Made by a program: the position numbers and the translations under genes. A stretch of 14,515 nt of DNA from Lachnospiraceae bacterium AM93-12TA (GTDB taxonomy: Bacteria > Bacillota > Clostridia > Lachnospirales > Lachnospiraceae): positions 1-14,515 of the forward strand of contig JAQERH010000052.1 of the NCBI GenBank assembly GCA_027698105.1. The letters run 5' to 3'. The notes below the pieces were generated by a model that worked only from the letters and a program-made list of their open reading frames with translations, did no database searches and was not told the origin of the DNA. Positions 7,387 through 14,514 of this stretch are shown in pieces. Numbering within the stretch: position 1 is the first letter of the stretch; each line of letters starts with the position of its first letter.

Positions 7387-8460
7387 TTACTTCTTACTCT
7401 CTTCATATTCTTTTTTTGTTAAAAACAATTCATTAAGATATTCTTCTCCGTACTGTTTAGATGGTTCAAGATTAGCTCCTTCTCCCCACTCATTCCAAGA
7501 ATTAATAATCAGGTAATCGTCAGACAAACAATTTCTTTGACTAAATAAAAGTCTCTTAAAATATTTACCAAATAAACTTGGATTTGCACCTTTCAAAATA
7601 ATGTTATTTTTTCTTCCTTTTCTTGGTGAGTTGTCCCAAGAAACAAAACAACTTCTATATATAGGTAGATTATTATAAATTCGATTTCTTTCTAGTATTC
7701 GCTTCCAAATCTTTGTATATGATTGGAAATCAACTCTTTTAAAAAGTTTACAAAAATATCTTCTTGCTAAATCTATTTTATTAATATCGTATCTTATTGA
7801 ATACATAGGCTCAAATTCAAAAACAGCATTTGCCATTTTAGATGGCACTTCATTATTCGGTCTCATCGTTTCAACAACATATAATTCTTCGAATCCGTTT
7901 TCTTTCAAATAAACATTCCAAACGTGTAGCATTTCTTCTAAACATGTCATTTGCTTACTAGAATAAATAAACAGTACTGGTTTATTCTTCTTTTTTAAAT
8001 AGTGTTCATCTTTAAAAAATCTGCACAAATATTTAATATGTTCAATCCAATCTGATCTACCACCATATTCTTGTTTTATCAAAACATCCGTATCTTTTCC
8101 ATCCCAAGTCCTAGCCCAAGTCTCATTAGCCCAACTAAAACAATAATTAAATCCTTCAGGTTTATCATCGTTCAAAAAGTCTTCAACAGGCTTTTCAAAT
8201 AATTTATGTCCATTAAACCAATAATGATAAAATATAAATCCATCTATACCTTTAGATGCAGCATATTCTGCTTGTTTTTTTATTGCATGCCTTTCACTTA
8301 AATTATAATATCCATTTAATGGTTCTACTGGTTGAATATGCCCCTTAAATAGGGGCTTTCCTTTTTTTACATTATCCCATTCAGTGAATCCATTTCCCCA
8401 CCATTCATCGTTTTCAGGTATTTGGTGAAATGCTGGTAAGTGTAGTGCTAATATTTTCAT
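7387..8460 (-). CDS. WbsX-family protein (GH99-like domain), putative glycosyltransferase
   Basis: From ATG 8460 the protein has 357 residues. The start is supported by AGGGGG about 9 nt upstream and by the family N-terminus MKILALHLPAFHQIPENDEWW. Conserved WbsX blocks are plain: WGNGFTEWDNV, GKPLFKGHIQP, FIFYHYWFNG, FSWANETWARTWDG, INSWNEWGEGANLEPS near the end. This family occurs in O-antigen, capsule and rhamnan clusters and has a fold related to GH99 endo-mannosidases. It is usually annotated as a glycosyltransferase, but a hydrolytic or transglycosylating role is possible. It sits 16 bp after the DUF1972 glycosyltransferase. Confidence 0.85.
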   Translation of the reverse strand: MKILALHLPAFHQIPENDEWWGNGFTEWDNVKKGKPLFKGHIQPVEPLNGYYNLSERHAIKKQAEYAASKGIDGFIFYHYWFNGHKLFEKPVEDFLNDDKPEGFNYCFSWANETWARTWDGKDTDVLIKQEYGGRSDWIEHIKYLCRFFKDEHYLKKKNKPVLFIYSSKQMTCLEEMLHVWNVYLKENGFEELYVVETMRPNNEVPSKMANAVFEFEPMYSIRYDINKIDLARRYFCKLFKRVDFQSYTKIWKRILERNRIYNNLPIYRSCFVSWDNSPRKGRKNNIILKGANPSLFGKYFKRLLFSQRNCLSDDYLIINSWNEWGEGANLEPSKQYGEEYLNELFLTKKEYEESKK

Positions 8461-8476
8461 GCTAAGTACCCCCTTT

Positions 8477-9679
8477 TTATTTTTTAAGCAATTCCTCAGC
8501 ATATCGATCACATATATACTGCCAACTATATACCGTATTTACACGTTCTTTTGCTTTTACGCCAAGAGCTTGTCTTTCTTCTTTTGACATTTTATCCACT
8601 TTAGCAATAAGCGACGCCAAATCTCCCGGCTTCTTACTCCAGTATAAAACCGTATCCAATCCAACCTCTCGATTGAAACTTACTTCAAGTAGCAGATTAA
8701 GCATGGTACTTCCTAATGCTTCTAATAAACTAGGGTTTGTACCTCCAACCTCATGTCCATGGAAATATGCATATGCATTTTCTCTAATCTTTTTAAGAAG
8801 TTGCTGATTGTATACAGTACCTACAAATTTAATTCTTGGATCATTTTTGAAATGTAGTTTTTCCTCTAGCTCGCTTAAGAACTTATCGTTTACGTTCGTA
8901 GTAATCGCAAAGTCTTTCTTTGTATTACTTTTCATAAATTCTTTGATCATAGTTTCGTAATTGTTTTCTGGAACAAAACGACCAACTACTAAATAATAAT
9001 TATCCTTTGATAGTCCATGTTTTTCATACCAAGATAATAGTTCTTCACTATCATCTGCTAAAGTACTTTTAGATGTCTCTGCACCATAGGCAATAAAAGT
9101 TGTTTTAGGAGCATATTGCTTATATGATTTCTGAATATATTTTTCTATATTCACAGAATCACAAATAATTAAATCACTATGTTTAACCATTAATTGTTCT
9201 GAAATCTTCCAATATTTTCTAATAAGAACTGACCATTTTTGTCTCATCCATTCGTGACCATCAGGATTCAAAAATACCTTTCCTCCTAAATTATGAATCT
9301 TTTTAACAAAATGATTCATGAAAGGTCCAATTCGACAAGCTAGTATGTATACAATCGCATTATCTATTTTATTTTCCTTAATATACTTGCAACAATAATC
9401 TAAAGCTGCAAGATCATAATAAATTGCGACAGCTGGCCCAATATTAGGAACCTTAATTTTGAAACAATGAGCATTGTGTAATTCAAATTCACAATCAGAT
9501 AATCTAGTTACACCATCTACTTTTGTCTCATCCATACATCCATCCCCATTTGCTTTACAAGCAACGTGATATTTAATATCTTGATTGTTTTGATGGTACT
9601 CTGTTAGTTTGTAAACAAATGTCTCATAACCACCATATGCGCCAAGGGATTTTGAACCTACAATAAAAACATGTTGCAT
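8477..9679 (-). CDS. Glycosyltransferase with DUF1972 N-terminal domain (rhamnosyltransferase-like)
   Basis: This 400-residue GT-B enzyme has the N-terminal VGSKSLGAYGGYETFVYKL typical of DUF1972, and LNPDGHEWMRQKWS near residues 139-152, where the family has its DGxEW block. The C-terminal donor domain has YLVVGRFVPENNYETMI, KFVGTVYN and GHEVGGTNPSLLEALGS. Characterised relatives such as Cps2T and RgpA add rhamnose early in capsule or rhamnan assembly, so an early-step rhamnosyltransferase is a reasonable inference. GGGAGAGAG before the ATG supports the start. It is the first intact gene of the cluster in this window. The 163 bp upstream hold only a short possible remnant and no convincing promoter. 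Confidence 0.87.
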   Translation of the reverse strand: MQHVFIVGSKSLGAYGGYETFVYKLTEYHQNNQDIKYHVACKANGDGCMDETKVDGVTRLSDCEFELHNAHCFKIKVPNIGPAVAIYYDLAALDYCCKYIKENKIDNAIVYILACRIGPFMNHFVKKIHNLGGKVFLNPDGHEWMRQKWSVLIRKYWKISEQLMVKHSDLIICDSVNIEKYIQKSYKQYAPKTTFIAYGAETSKSTLADDSEELLSWYEKHGLSKDNYYLVVGRFVPENNYETMIKEFMKSNTKKDFAITTNVNDKFLSELEEKLHFKNDPRIKFVGTVYNQQLLKKIRENAYAYFHGHEVGGTNPSLLEALGSTMLNLLLEVSFNREVGLDTVLYWSKKPGDLASLIAKVDKMSKEERQALGVKAKERVNTVYSWQYICDRYAEELLKK

Positions 9680-9718
9680 TAATTACTCTCTCCCTATTCT
9701 TAATTTACATGTAAAAAC

Positions 9719-9808
9719 TTATTTCAATGAAAATCTTTGGCCGAAGATAAAACATATTAACAAACCTAGCACGTAATATATTTCTTCACCATAATCATTA
9801 TTAATCAT
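9719..9808 (-). pseudogene. 29-codon open frame, possible C-terminal remnant of a membrane protein
   Basis: An ATG frame encodes 29 residues containing IYYVLGLLICFIFGQRF, a single hydrophobic segment ending in basic residues. This is how the last helix of a polymerase or other polytopic sugar-cluster protein often ends. A weak AAGG precedes the ATG by about 11 bases. It lies in the AT-rich spacer between the truncated and the intact glycosyltransferase. It may be the leftover of a deleted gene, a tiny membrane peptide, or chance. Confidence 0.25.
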
Positions 9809-9815
9809 TCAAAAT

Positions 9816-9871
9816 TAGCCTTGTTAAGCAAATATATCGTAATTACCAAGCATATATCTCTGACAAGGCTA
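9816..9871. repeat. 9-bp perfect inverted repeat flanking a junction
   Basis: TAGCCTTGT (9816-9824) and ACAAGGCTA (9863-9871) are perfect inverted copies 38 bp apart. The right copy lies at the 3' end of the truncated glycosyltransferase, where sequence composition changes from GC-richer to AT-rich. It could be a recombination scar, the ends of a small deleted element, or a stem-loop. There is no T-run, so it is not a typical terminator. Confidence 0.35.
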
Positions 9872-10262
9872 TTATATCTATCTCTCCTTGGATGGTGACG
9901 ACCACTCTTTTTTCGAACATTTTCGGCAGCCATGTAAAAAATGCCGGCCCCTCTGCATGAATATGAACGACGTCATATTTTCCCCAAGCGCAGCATAACG
10001 CTGCACAAAAGGACGCGCTGACTGCCGCCAGACCCTTTTTTTCAATTGTCGGCACAAACTTTTGTCTGATACCCGGAGCGATTTTCTCCTGTGTACCGTC
10101 AAATTCGCTGCCGCTCACATGATGTCCGGAACGATTGTAGCAGGTAACCTCATGACCGCTCTGTACCATTCTTGCAGCAAGCTCTTTTACAACTATTTCT
10201 ATCCCGCCTTCTCTGGACAGTCTCTTCTGTCCAAACATAGCAATTCTTAGTTTCTCATCCAT
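9843..10262 (-). pseudogene. Glycosyltransferase N-terminal fragment (DUF1972/GT4 type), truncated
   Basis: The start at 10262 is chosen for MDEKLRIAMFGQKR with GGGAAAG upstream. The family N-terminus follows: REGGIEIVVKELAARMV, HEVTCYNRSGHHVSG, then DVVHIHAEGPAFF and a strand VVVTIQG. At that point full-length relatives go on for more than 200 further residues (usually HGLDWQRAKW). Here the frame runs through about a dozen unrelated residues to TAA at 9843. The donor-binding half is missing, so it cannot be an active GT-B enzyme. Base composition is visibly more GC-rich than the genes to its left, suggesting a different origin, with a later recombination having removed its 3' part. Relatives usually read KRIPSREGG where this copy has KRLSREGG. 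Confidence 0.75.
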
Positions 10263-10283
10263 AGTTTCTTTCCCAAAGTCCAA

Positions 10284-10516
10284 TCTTCCTATTGCTGATA
10301 CACCCTTGATTCAGTCTTCCTCCAGCCAGCATATATTCTCATCCAGAATATCTGCAGACTAAGTCAAACCTTCTTATCATAATTTTTCATTCGCCCCCTT
10401 TGAAGCAGAAAAATCATCATAATAAGATTCGACTAATCCGGGTATACGGGCTTTCCCCTAACAAAAGAAAGCAGCACTGCCTGAACACTGCTGCCCTCTG
10501 TCTGTTTTACTTGTAC
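10284..10516. other. Junction region between the sugar cluster and the signalling operon
   Basis: No convincing gene is seen here. It holds the leader of the truncated glycosyltransferase and a terminator-like hairpin for minus-strand transcription (10463-10494). It also holds roughly 40 codons of open frame upstream of the recognisable GGDEF residues that do not look like a protein domain. A deletion or rearrangement end point probably lies near 10500-10517. Confidence 0.5.
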
Positions 10517-10900
10517 ACAACCGTCATCAATGATAATTATGGCCACGATGTTGGCGATATTGTATTGCAGAGCATTGCACAAACCGTTTTATCATGTGTG
10601 CGAAAAACAGATGTAGTTATCCGTTATGGCGGCGATGAATTTGTAATCATCTTTTTCAGTATACCCCAAGAGATATTTGAGAAAAAACTGGAGAGGATCA
10701 GGCATTCTGTTGATAGTCTGATAATTGATGGACATCCCGAACTACATATGTCTGTAAGCATAGGTGGGGCATATGGAAGCGGAACCGCAAAAAAACTGTT
10801 CAAAGTAGCAGACAATATGATGTATCAATCAAAAAAACAAAAAAATCAGGTGACCCTTTGTCTTCTAAACGAAATGTTGGGTAGCGCAGACAGCATTTAA
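10400..10900 (+). pseudogene. Diguanylate cyclase (GGDEF) domain, 5'-truncated
   Basis: From about residue 42 the frame is a clear GGDEF domain: INDNYGHDVGD, RKTDVVIRYGGDEF (signature near residues 77-81, with an RxxD inhibitory site five residues before it), MSVSIGGAYG and ADNMMYQSKKQ. The first 40 codons, reached only through a TTG at 10400 with no ribosome binding site, are not domain-like. The first metal-binding block (FDLDNFK) is replaced by FYLYTTV. The 5' end, probably with a receiver or sensor domain, has been lost where the sugar cluster joins. Without that aspartate and its start region it is unlikely to make c-di-GMP. Its 3' end is intact and sits 17 bp before the Hpt gene. Confidence 0.78.
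10463..10494 (-). terminator. Terminator-like hairpin reading on the minus strand
   Basis: On the minus strand, GCAGCAGTG and CAGTGCTGC pair over 9 bp with one G-G mismatch around a 6-base loop (10471-10494). TTTCTTTTG follows directly. It would end a minus-strand transcript entering from the right, but no minus gene remains there. It is probably a leftover of the former upstream gene, or a leader attenuator of the sugar operon. Confidence 0.45.
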
Positions 10901-10917
10901 AGGGAGGAATTGTAATT

Positions 10918-11280
10918 ATGAATCTAAAAGATTGTTATATAAAATTTGGCGGCGATTTTGATGAAGTGCTGGGTAGACTGCGTCGTGAGCAAAGCGTTCA
11001 GAAATTTATGTATAAGTTCCTGGACGATAAAAGCTTTCATTTGTTTGAAGCGTCTATGGAGAATAAGGACTATGAAGAGGCTCTAAGAGCCGTTCATACA
11101 CTCAAAGGAATTTGTCAAAATCTTTCATTTACCAGATTGTTTGAAAGTAGTAGTTTGGTAACTAACGCATTAAAAGGAAACGATTGGAGTAAGGCTGTCG
11201 ATATGATTCCGAAATTATCAAAGGATTACTATGAAACCATCAATGTTATTAAAGATTTTAAGAATTCCAGGGAGGAATAA
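10918..11280 (+). CDS. Stand-alone Hpt (histidine phosphotransfer) protein
   Basis: This 120-residue, all-helical protein has the Hpt signature ALRAVHTLKGICQNLSF; H60 is the expected phosphorylated histidine, followed by K63 and G64. It carries phosphoryl groups between receiver domains in a multistep phosphorelay. The natural partner is the hybrid kinase that starts 5 bp downstream, which has receivers but no Hpt domain of its own. GGGAGG upstream supports the start at 10918. With its neighbours it forms one + strand operon. Confidence 0.9.
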   Translation: MNLKDCYIKFGGDFDEVLGRLRREQSVQKFMYKFLDDKSFHLFEASMENKDYEEALRAVHTLKGICQNLSFTRLFESSSLVTNALKGNDWSKAVDMIPKLSKDYYETINVIKDFKNSREE

Positions 11281-11285
11281 CATCA

Positions 11286-13847
11286 ATGAGAAATAGTAAA
11301 ACCAAGGATTCTACAACACGTTTTCTAATATACAGTTTCATTGGGCTTTTAATTTTTAGTATTATTGTGTTTAGTCTGCTCGGAATCTATATGAGTCGAA
11401 AGAGTGAAAAGGCCGTTTACGAAATTGGTCATATTTATATGTCTGGAATGAATGAACAAATGTCCAGACACTTTGAAACTGTTATTAAGTTGCGTTTTGA
11501 TCAGGTCCGCGGCATTGTTTCTGTTGTCTCAGCAGATAATAACAATAAAGAAAAGTTATATGAGGAACTTGTTTACAGGGCACAGGTCAGGAACTTTGAC
11601 TACTTAGCACTTTGTTCTGCTGAGGGAAATTTTCAGACTCTTTATGGACAATCAGTACAGCCACTGAACCCAGAGCCCTTTGTAGAAGCATTAGTACGAG
11701 GAGAACAAAGAGTCGCTGTAGGCATTGATTCTGTCGGCAATGAAGTGGCATTGTTTGGCGCTGACGCTACGACTTACCCTATGCAGGATGGCAGTATGAG
11801 CACTGGACTGGTAGCAGCCGTCCCACTGGAGTACATCGGCGATTTCCTTTCTTTAGAGGATGAAGAGCAGCTGATGTATTACCATATTATCAGGCCGGAC
11901 GGTAGTTTTGTAATACAGAACCCCAACACGGAGTTGGGGGATTTCTTTAAACAACTACAAAAGCAGCTTGATTCTACAGCAAATGAGTTATCTGAAGAAA
12001 GTTCAATTAAAGAATTTGGTGCTGCACTAAAAAAACGTGAAGAATATGTTGCAACGGTTGACGTAAATGGTGAAGAGCATCAGATATACAGTATACCATT
12101 ACCTTATTCTGAGTGGTATTTGGTATCGGTAATGCCTTATAGTATATTGGACGATATCATAAATAATCTGAGCACCCAGCGTATATTTATGACATTGTTA
12201 TCTTGTGCTTCTATTTTGATCATTCTTACATTAATTTTTCTTCGGTATTTCTCCATAACCCGTTCTCAGGTGCATGAATTGGAGAAGGCCCGGCAGATAG
12301 CTCTTGAAGCAAGCACAGCCAAAAGCAAATTTTTAGCAAATATGAGCCATGATATTCGTACACCCATGAATGCAATTGTCGGCATGACCGCGATTGCCAC
12401 AGCCCACATAGATGACCAGAAACAGGTACAGAATTGCCTTAGAAAAATTACATTATCAAGTAAACATCTATTAGGGCTGATCAACGATGTTTTGGATATG
12501 TCTAAAATTGAAAGTGGGAAATTAACTTTAACAACAGAACAAATTTCATTAAAGGAAGTTGTTGAAGGAATTGTTAATATTATGCAGCCACAGGTTAAGG
12601 CAAAAAGGCAAACCTTTGACATACATGTGGAAAATATCTTAACAGAAAATGTGTGGTGCGATGGTGTACGCTTGAATCAGGTTTTGCTAAATCTTTTATC
12701 GAATTCAACGAAGTATACACCGGAGGGGGGTTCGATACAACTATCCCTCTCTGAAGAAAAATCTCCGAAAGGAGAAAACTATATCCGAATCCATATCAAG
12801 GTCAAGGATAATGGAATTGGTATGTCGCCAGATTTTCTGAAAAGAATATATGAACCCTATAGCCGTGCTGATGGAGTCAGGGTTAGTAAAACGCAAGGCA
12901 CTGGTTTGGGAATGGCGATTACAAAGTACATTGTGGAGGCAATGGAAGGATCCCTTAATATAACAAGTGAACTTGATAAAGGTACCGAGGTTTCTCTTAC
13001 ATTTGATTTTGAAAAAGCGGTTGCACTGGAAATGGATATGGTTCTTCCTTCCTGGAATATGTTGGTAGTTGATGATGATGAATTACTCTGCAGGACAGCG
13101 ATAGACACGCTGAAAACCATCGGCATCAATGCCGACTGGGTATTGAGTGGAGAAAAGGCGATAGAACTGGTTACCCAACACCACCAAAAGAGAGATGATT
13201 ATCAAATCATTCTATTGGATTGGAAACTACCTGGTATGAATGGGATTCAAGTTGCAAAAGAAATCCGGCGTAATTTGGGAGATGAAGTGCCGATTTTGCT
13301 GATTTCTGCATATGACTGGAGTGAATGTGAAGCGGAAGCTCGTGAAGCAGGTATTAGTGGTTTTATTTCCAAACCCCTTTTTAAATCCACTCTGTATCAT
13401 GCTTTGCGTCAGTATATGGGCGCTGAAACAGAAAATGATAAGACATTGAACCACAATATCGATCTATCCGGACGTCGTATTCTGCTTGCTGAGGATAATG
13501 AACTAAACTGGGAAGTTGCTAAAGAATTACTTTCCGATTTAGGCGTGGAACTGGATTGGGCAGAAGATGGCCAGATCTGTCTGGACAAGTTCCAAAGATC
13601 ACCAGAGGGATATTACGATGCCATTCTTATGGATATACGGATGCCGCATATGACAGGGTATGAGGCCACAAAAGCTATCCGTGGACTGAATCATCCTAAT
13701 GCCCTATCTGTTCCAATTATAGCTATGAGTGCAGATGCTTTTTCTGATGACATACAGCATTGTCTGGAGTGCGGTATGAATGCCCATATAGCAAAGCCAA
13801 TCGATGATATAGAATTGACTCGCATATTAAAAAGATTTTTAATTTAA
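11286..13847 (+). CDS. Membrane hybrid sensor histidine kinase with two receiver domains
   Basis: This 853-residue protein has a membrane helix at about 13-35, an extracytoplasmic sensor region of about 260 residues (Cache-like by position and size), and a second helix at about 300-322. Next are HisKA with SHDIRTPMNAIVG (H355) and HATPase_c with N473 (LLSNSTKYTPEGG), DNGIGM (D508) and GTGLGM (538-543). Receiver 1 (about 590-712) has DDD 596-598, D645 and K696. Receiver 2 (about 730-853) has E736-D737, D783 and K837. All catalytic residues are present. It has no Hpt domain, so the upstream Hpt protein likely completes the relay. No DNA-binding output is attached; the former GGDEF neighbour may have been the output. 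GGGAGGA 9 nt upstream sets the start. A strong terminator follows. Confidence 0.93.
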   Translation: MRNSKTKDSTTRFLIYSFIGLLIFSIIVFSLLGIYMSRKSEKAVYEIGHIYMSGMNEQMSRHFETVIKLRFDQVRGIVSVVSADNNNKEKLYEELVYRAQVRNFDYLALCSAEGNFQTLYGQSVQPLNPEPFVEALVRGEQRVAVGIDSVGNEVALFGADATTYPMQDGSMSTGLVAAVPLEYIGDFLSLEDEEQLMYYHIIRPDGSFVIQNPNTELGDFFKQLQKQLDSTANELSEESSIKEFGAALKKREEYVATVDVNGEEHQIYSIPLPYSEWYLVSVMPYSILDDIINNLSTQRIFMTLLSCASILIILTLIFLRYFSITRSQVHELEKARQIALEASTAKSKFLANMSHDIRTPMNAIVGMTAIATAHIDDQKQVQNCLRKITLSSKHLLGLINDVLDMSKIESGKLTLTTEQISLKEVVEGIVNIMQPQVKAKRQTFDIHVENILTENVWCDGVRLNQVLLNLLSNSTKYTPEGGSIQLSLSEEKSPKGENYIRIHIKVKDNGIGMSPDFLKRIYEPYSRADGVRVSKTQGTGLGMAITKYIVEAMEGSLNITSELDKGTEVSLTFDFEKAVALEMDMVLPSWNMLVVDDDELLCRTAIDTLKTIGINADWVLSGEKAIELVTQHHQKRDDYQIILLDWKLPGMNGIQVAKEIRRNLGDEVPILLISAYDWSECEAEAREAGISGFISKPLFKSTLYHALRQYMGAETENDKTLNHNIDLSGRRILLAEDNELNWEVAKELLSDLGVELDWAEDGQICLDKFQRSPEGYYDAILMDIRMPHMTGYEATKAIRGLNHPNALSVPIIAMSADAFSDDIQHCLECGMNAHIAKPIDDIELTRILKRFLI

Positions 13848-13855
13848 ATCTATCC

Positions 13856-13889
13856 ATAAAAGCGCGTGTCCGAAGGCACGCGCTTTTAT
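13856..13889 (+). terminator. Strong intrinsic terminator after the hybrid kinase
   Basis: A perfect 13-bp inverted repeat (ATAAAAGCGCGTG / CACGCGCTTTTAT) encloses an 8-base loop. The 3' arm ends in TTTTAT and further T/A bases follow. It starts 9 bp after the kinase stop. The A-rich 5' arm means it may work in both directions. Confidence 0.88.
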
Positions 13890-13930
13890 ATTTATCTCCA
13901 ATTCCCACCTTTTCGTTTTTAGGTGTAGAT

Positions 13931-13975
13931 CGCCTCCATTCCAATTATTTCAAAAAAATGATTGGAATGGAGGCG
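13931..13975 (+). promoter_or_regulatory. Hairpin that sequesters the ribosome binding site of the sigma-like gene
   Basis: CGCCTCCATTCCAAT (13931-13945) and ATTGGAATGGAGGCG (13961-13975) are perfect 15-bp inverted copies. One G·U and four A-U pairs extend the stem to 20 bp with a 5-base CAAAA loop. The right arm contains the GGAGG (13969-13973) placed 5 nt before the ATG, so the folded mRNA would hide the ribosome binding site. No T-run follows on either strand, which argues against a terminator. It could instead be a palindromic operator. Confidence 0.65.
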
Positions 13976-13978
13976 TAA

Positions 13979-14356
13979 ATGGATTACGAATATTGGACTA
14001 AGACCATAAATGAAGAAGATCGTAAAATCAACAATGCAAACCGTAGATTTCGTTATCATTATAACTCACTGGAAAGTATGAGTGAAGAACTCATTTACCA
14101 AGAACGTTCTTTATTTCCCCACAACGACTTTACCACAGAATTATTTAACGAGGACTTTATTGATACTGTCCAAAATGAAAAATTAGCCAAAGCCCTGCGT
14201 CGTCTGACCGACCGGCAAAAGCAGGCTATTAAACGTGCTTTTTGGGAGGGATATCAGTACAAGGAAATTGCGGCAGTATTCCAGTGTAGTCCGGCGGCGG
14301 TTACGCTACTGCTTCAAAGAGCGTTCCACCGACTCAGGGAATATCTAAACGAATAG
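13979..14356 (+). CDS. Sigma-70 region-4-like DNA-binding protein (mobile-element type)
   Basis: This 125-residue protein has a C-terminal half that is sigma region 4: LAKALRRLTDRQKQAIKRAF at 69-88, then the helix-turn-helix YKEIAAVFQCSPAAVTLLLQRAFHRLREYL at about 94-123, split by a turn near 103. The first 60 residues are charged (EDRKINNANRRFRYHYNSLE) and contain no region 2, so it cannot act as a complete sigma factor by itself. Similar short proteins are common on Firmicutes integrative and conjugative elements, where they are thought to control element genes; this is from memory of the family. It stands alone between two terminators, with GGAGG 5 nt before the ATG inside a strong hairpin. 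Confidence 0.8.
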   Translation: MDYEYWTKTINEEDRKINNANRRFRYHYNSLESMSEELIYQERSLFPHNDFTTELFNEDFIDTVQNEKLAKALRRLTDRQKQAIKRAFWEGYQYKEIAAVFQCSPAAVTLLLQRAFHRLREYLNE

Positions 14357-14363
14357 TTGAAAG

Positions 14364-14394
14364 CAAGGGCAGTATCCAAGCGATACTGCCCTTG
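14364..14394 (+). terminator. Intrinsic terminator after the sigma-like gene
   Basis: A perfect 12-bp stem, CAAGGGCAGTAT / ATACTGCCCTTG, extendable by one C-G pair, has a short loop and is followed by TCTTTGTCTATTTATTTTTT. It begins 8 bp after the stop codon and isolates the gene as a single transcription unit. Confidence 0.85.
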
Positions 14395-14439
14395 TCTTTG
14401 TCTATTTATTTTTTGAAAATTGTATCGTTACCCTTTAAT

Positions 14440-14514
14440 TTACAGGTTCTCTAATCTCCGATGATGACGTATAATTAATTTCGCAAAATCAATTTCATAA
14501 AAATAGACATGGTC
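14440..14514 (-). other. Possible 3' end of a minus-strand gene at the window edge
   Basis: A minus-strand frame enters from the right edge and runs 24 codons (including VYFYEIDFAKLIIRHHRRL) to TAA at 14440-14442. The residues look protein-like, but I do not recognise them and the length is too small to prove coding. It would converge on the sigma-like gene, with the 14364-14394 hairpin between them. Confidence 0.25.

Noticed and set aside
8340..8368. Plus-strand hairpin GCCCCT/AGGGGC followed by a T-run, looking like an antisense intrinsic terminator.
   Set aside because: It lies inside the WbsX gene over the conserved residues GKPLFKG and is explained by the codons AAAGGAAAGCCC and AAGGGG; no plus-strand gene precedes it.
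9816..9871. Possible integron attC site, because one side reads GTTAAGC.
   Set aside because: The core-type sequence is on the wrong side and orientation, the partner core is missing, and no integrase or cassette array is present.
9878..10250. Alternative frames of 62 and 74 codons overlapping the truncated glycosyltransferase.
   Set aside because: They are shadows of the frame that carries recognisable glycosyltransferase motifs; their own translations show no domain.
12266..13454. Several minus-strand open frames of 75-118 codons opposite the hybrid kinase.
   Set aside because: They mirror a long, fully conserved kinase gene, have no ribosome binding sites and no recognisable domain.
13931..13975. 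The long inverted repeat read as a second terminator for the kinase operon.
   Set aside because: Neither strand has a T-run after the stem, and a proper terminator already lies at 13856-13889; overlap with the GGAGG of the next gene favours a regulatory role.
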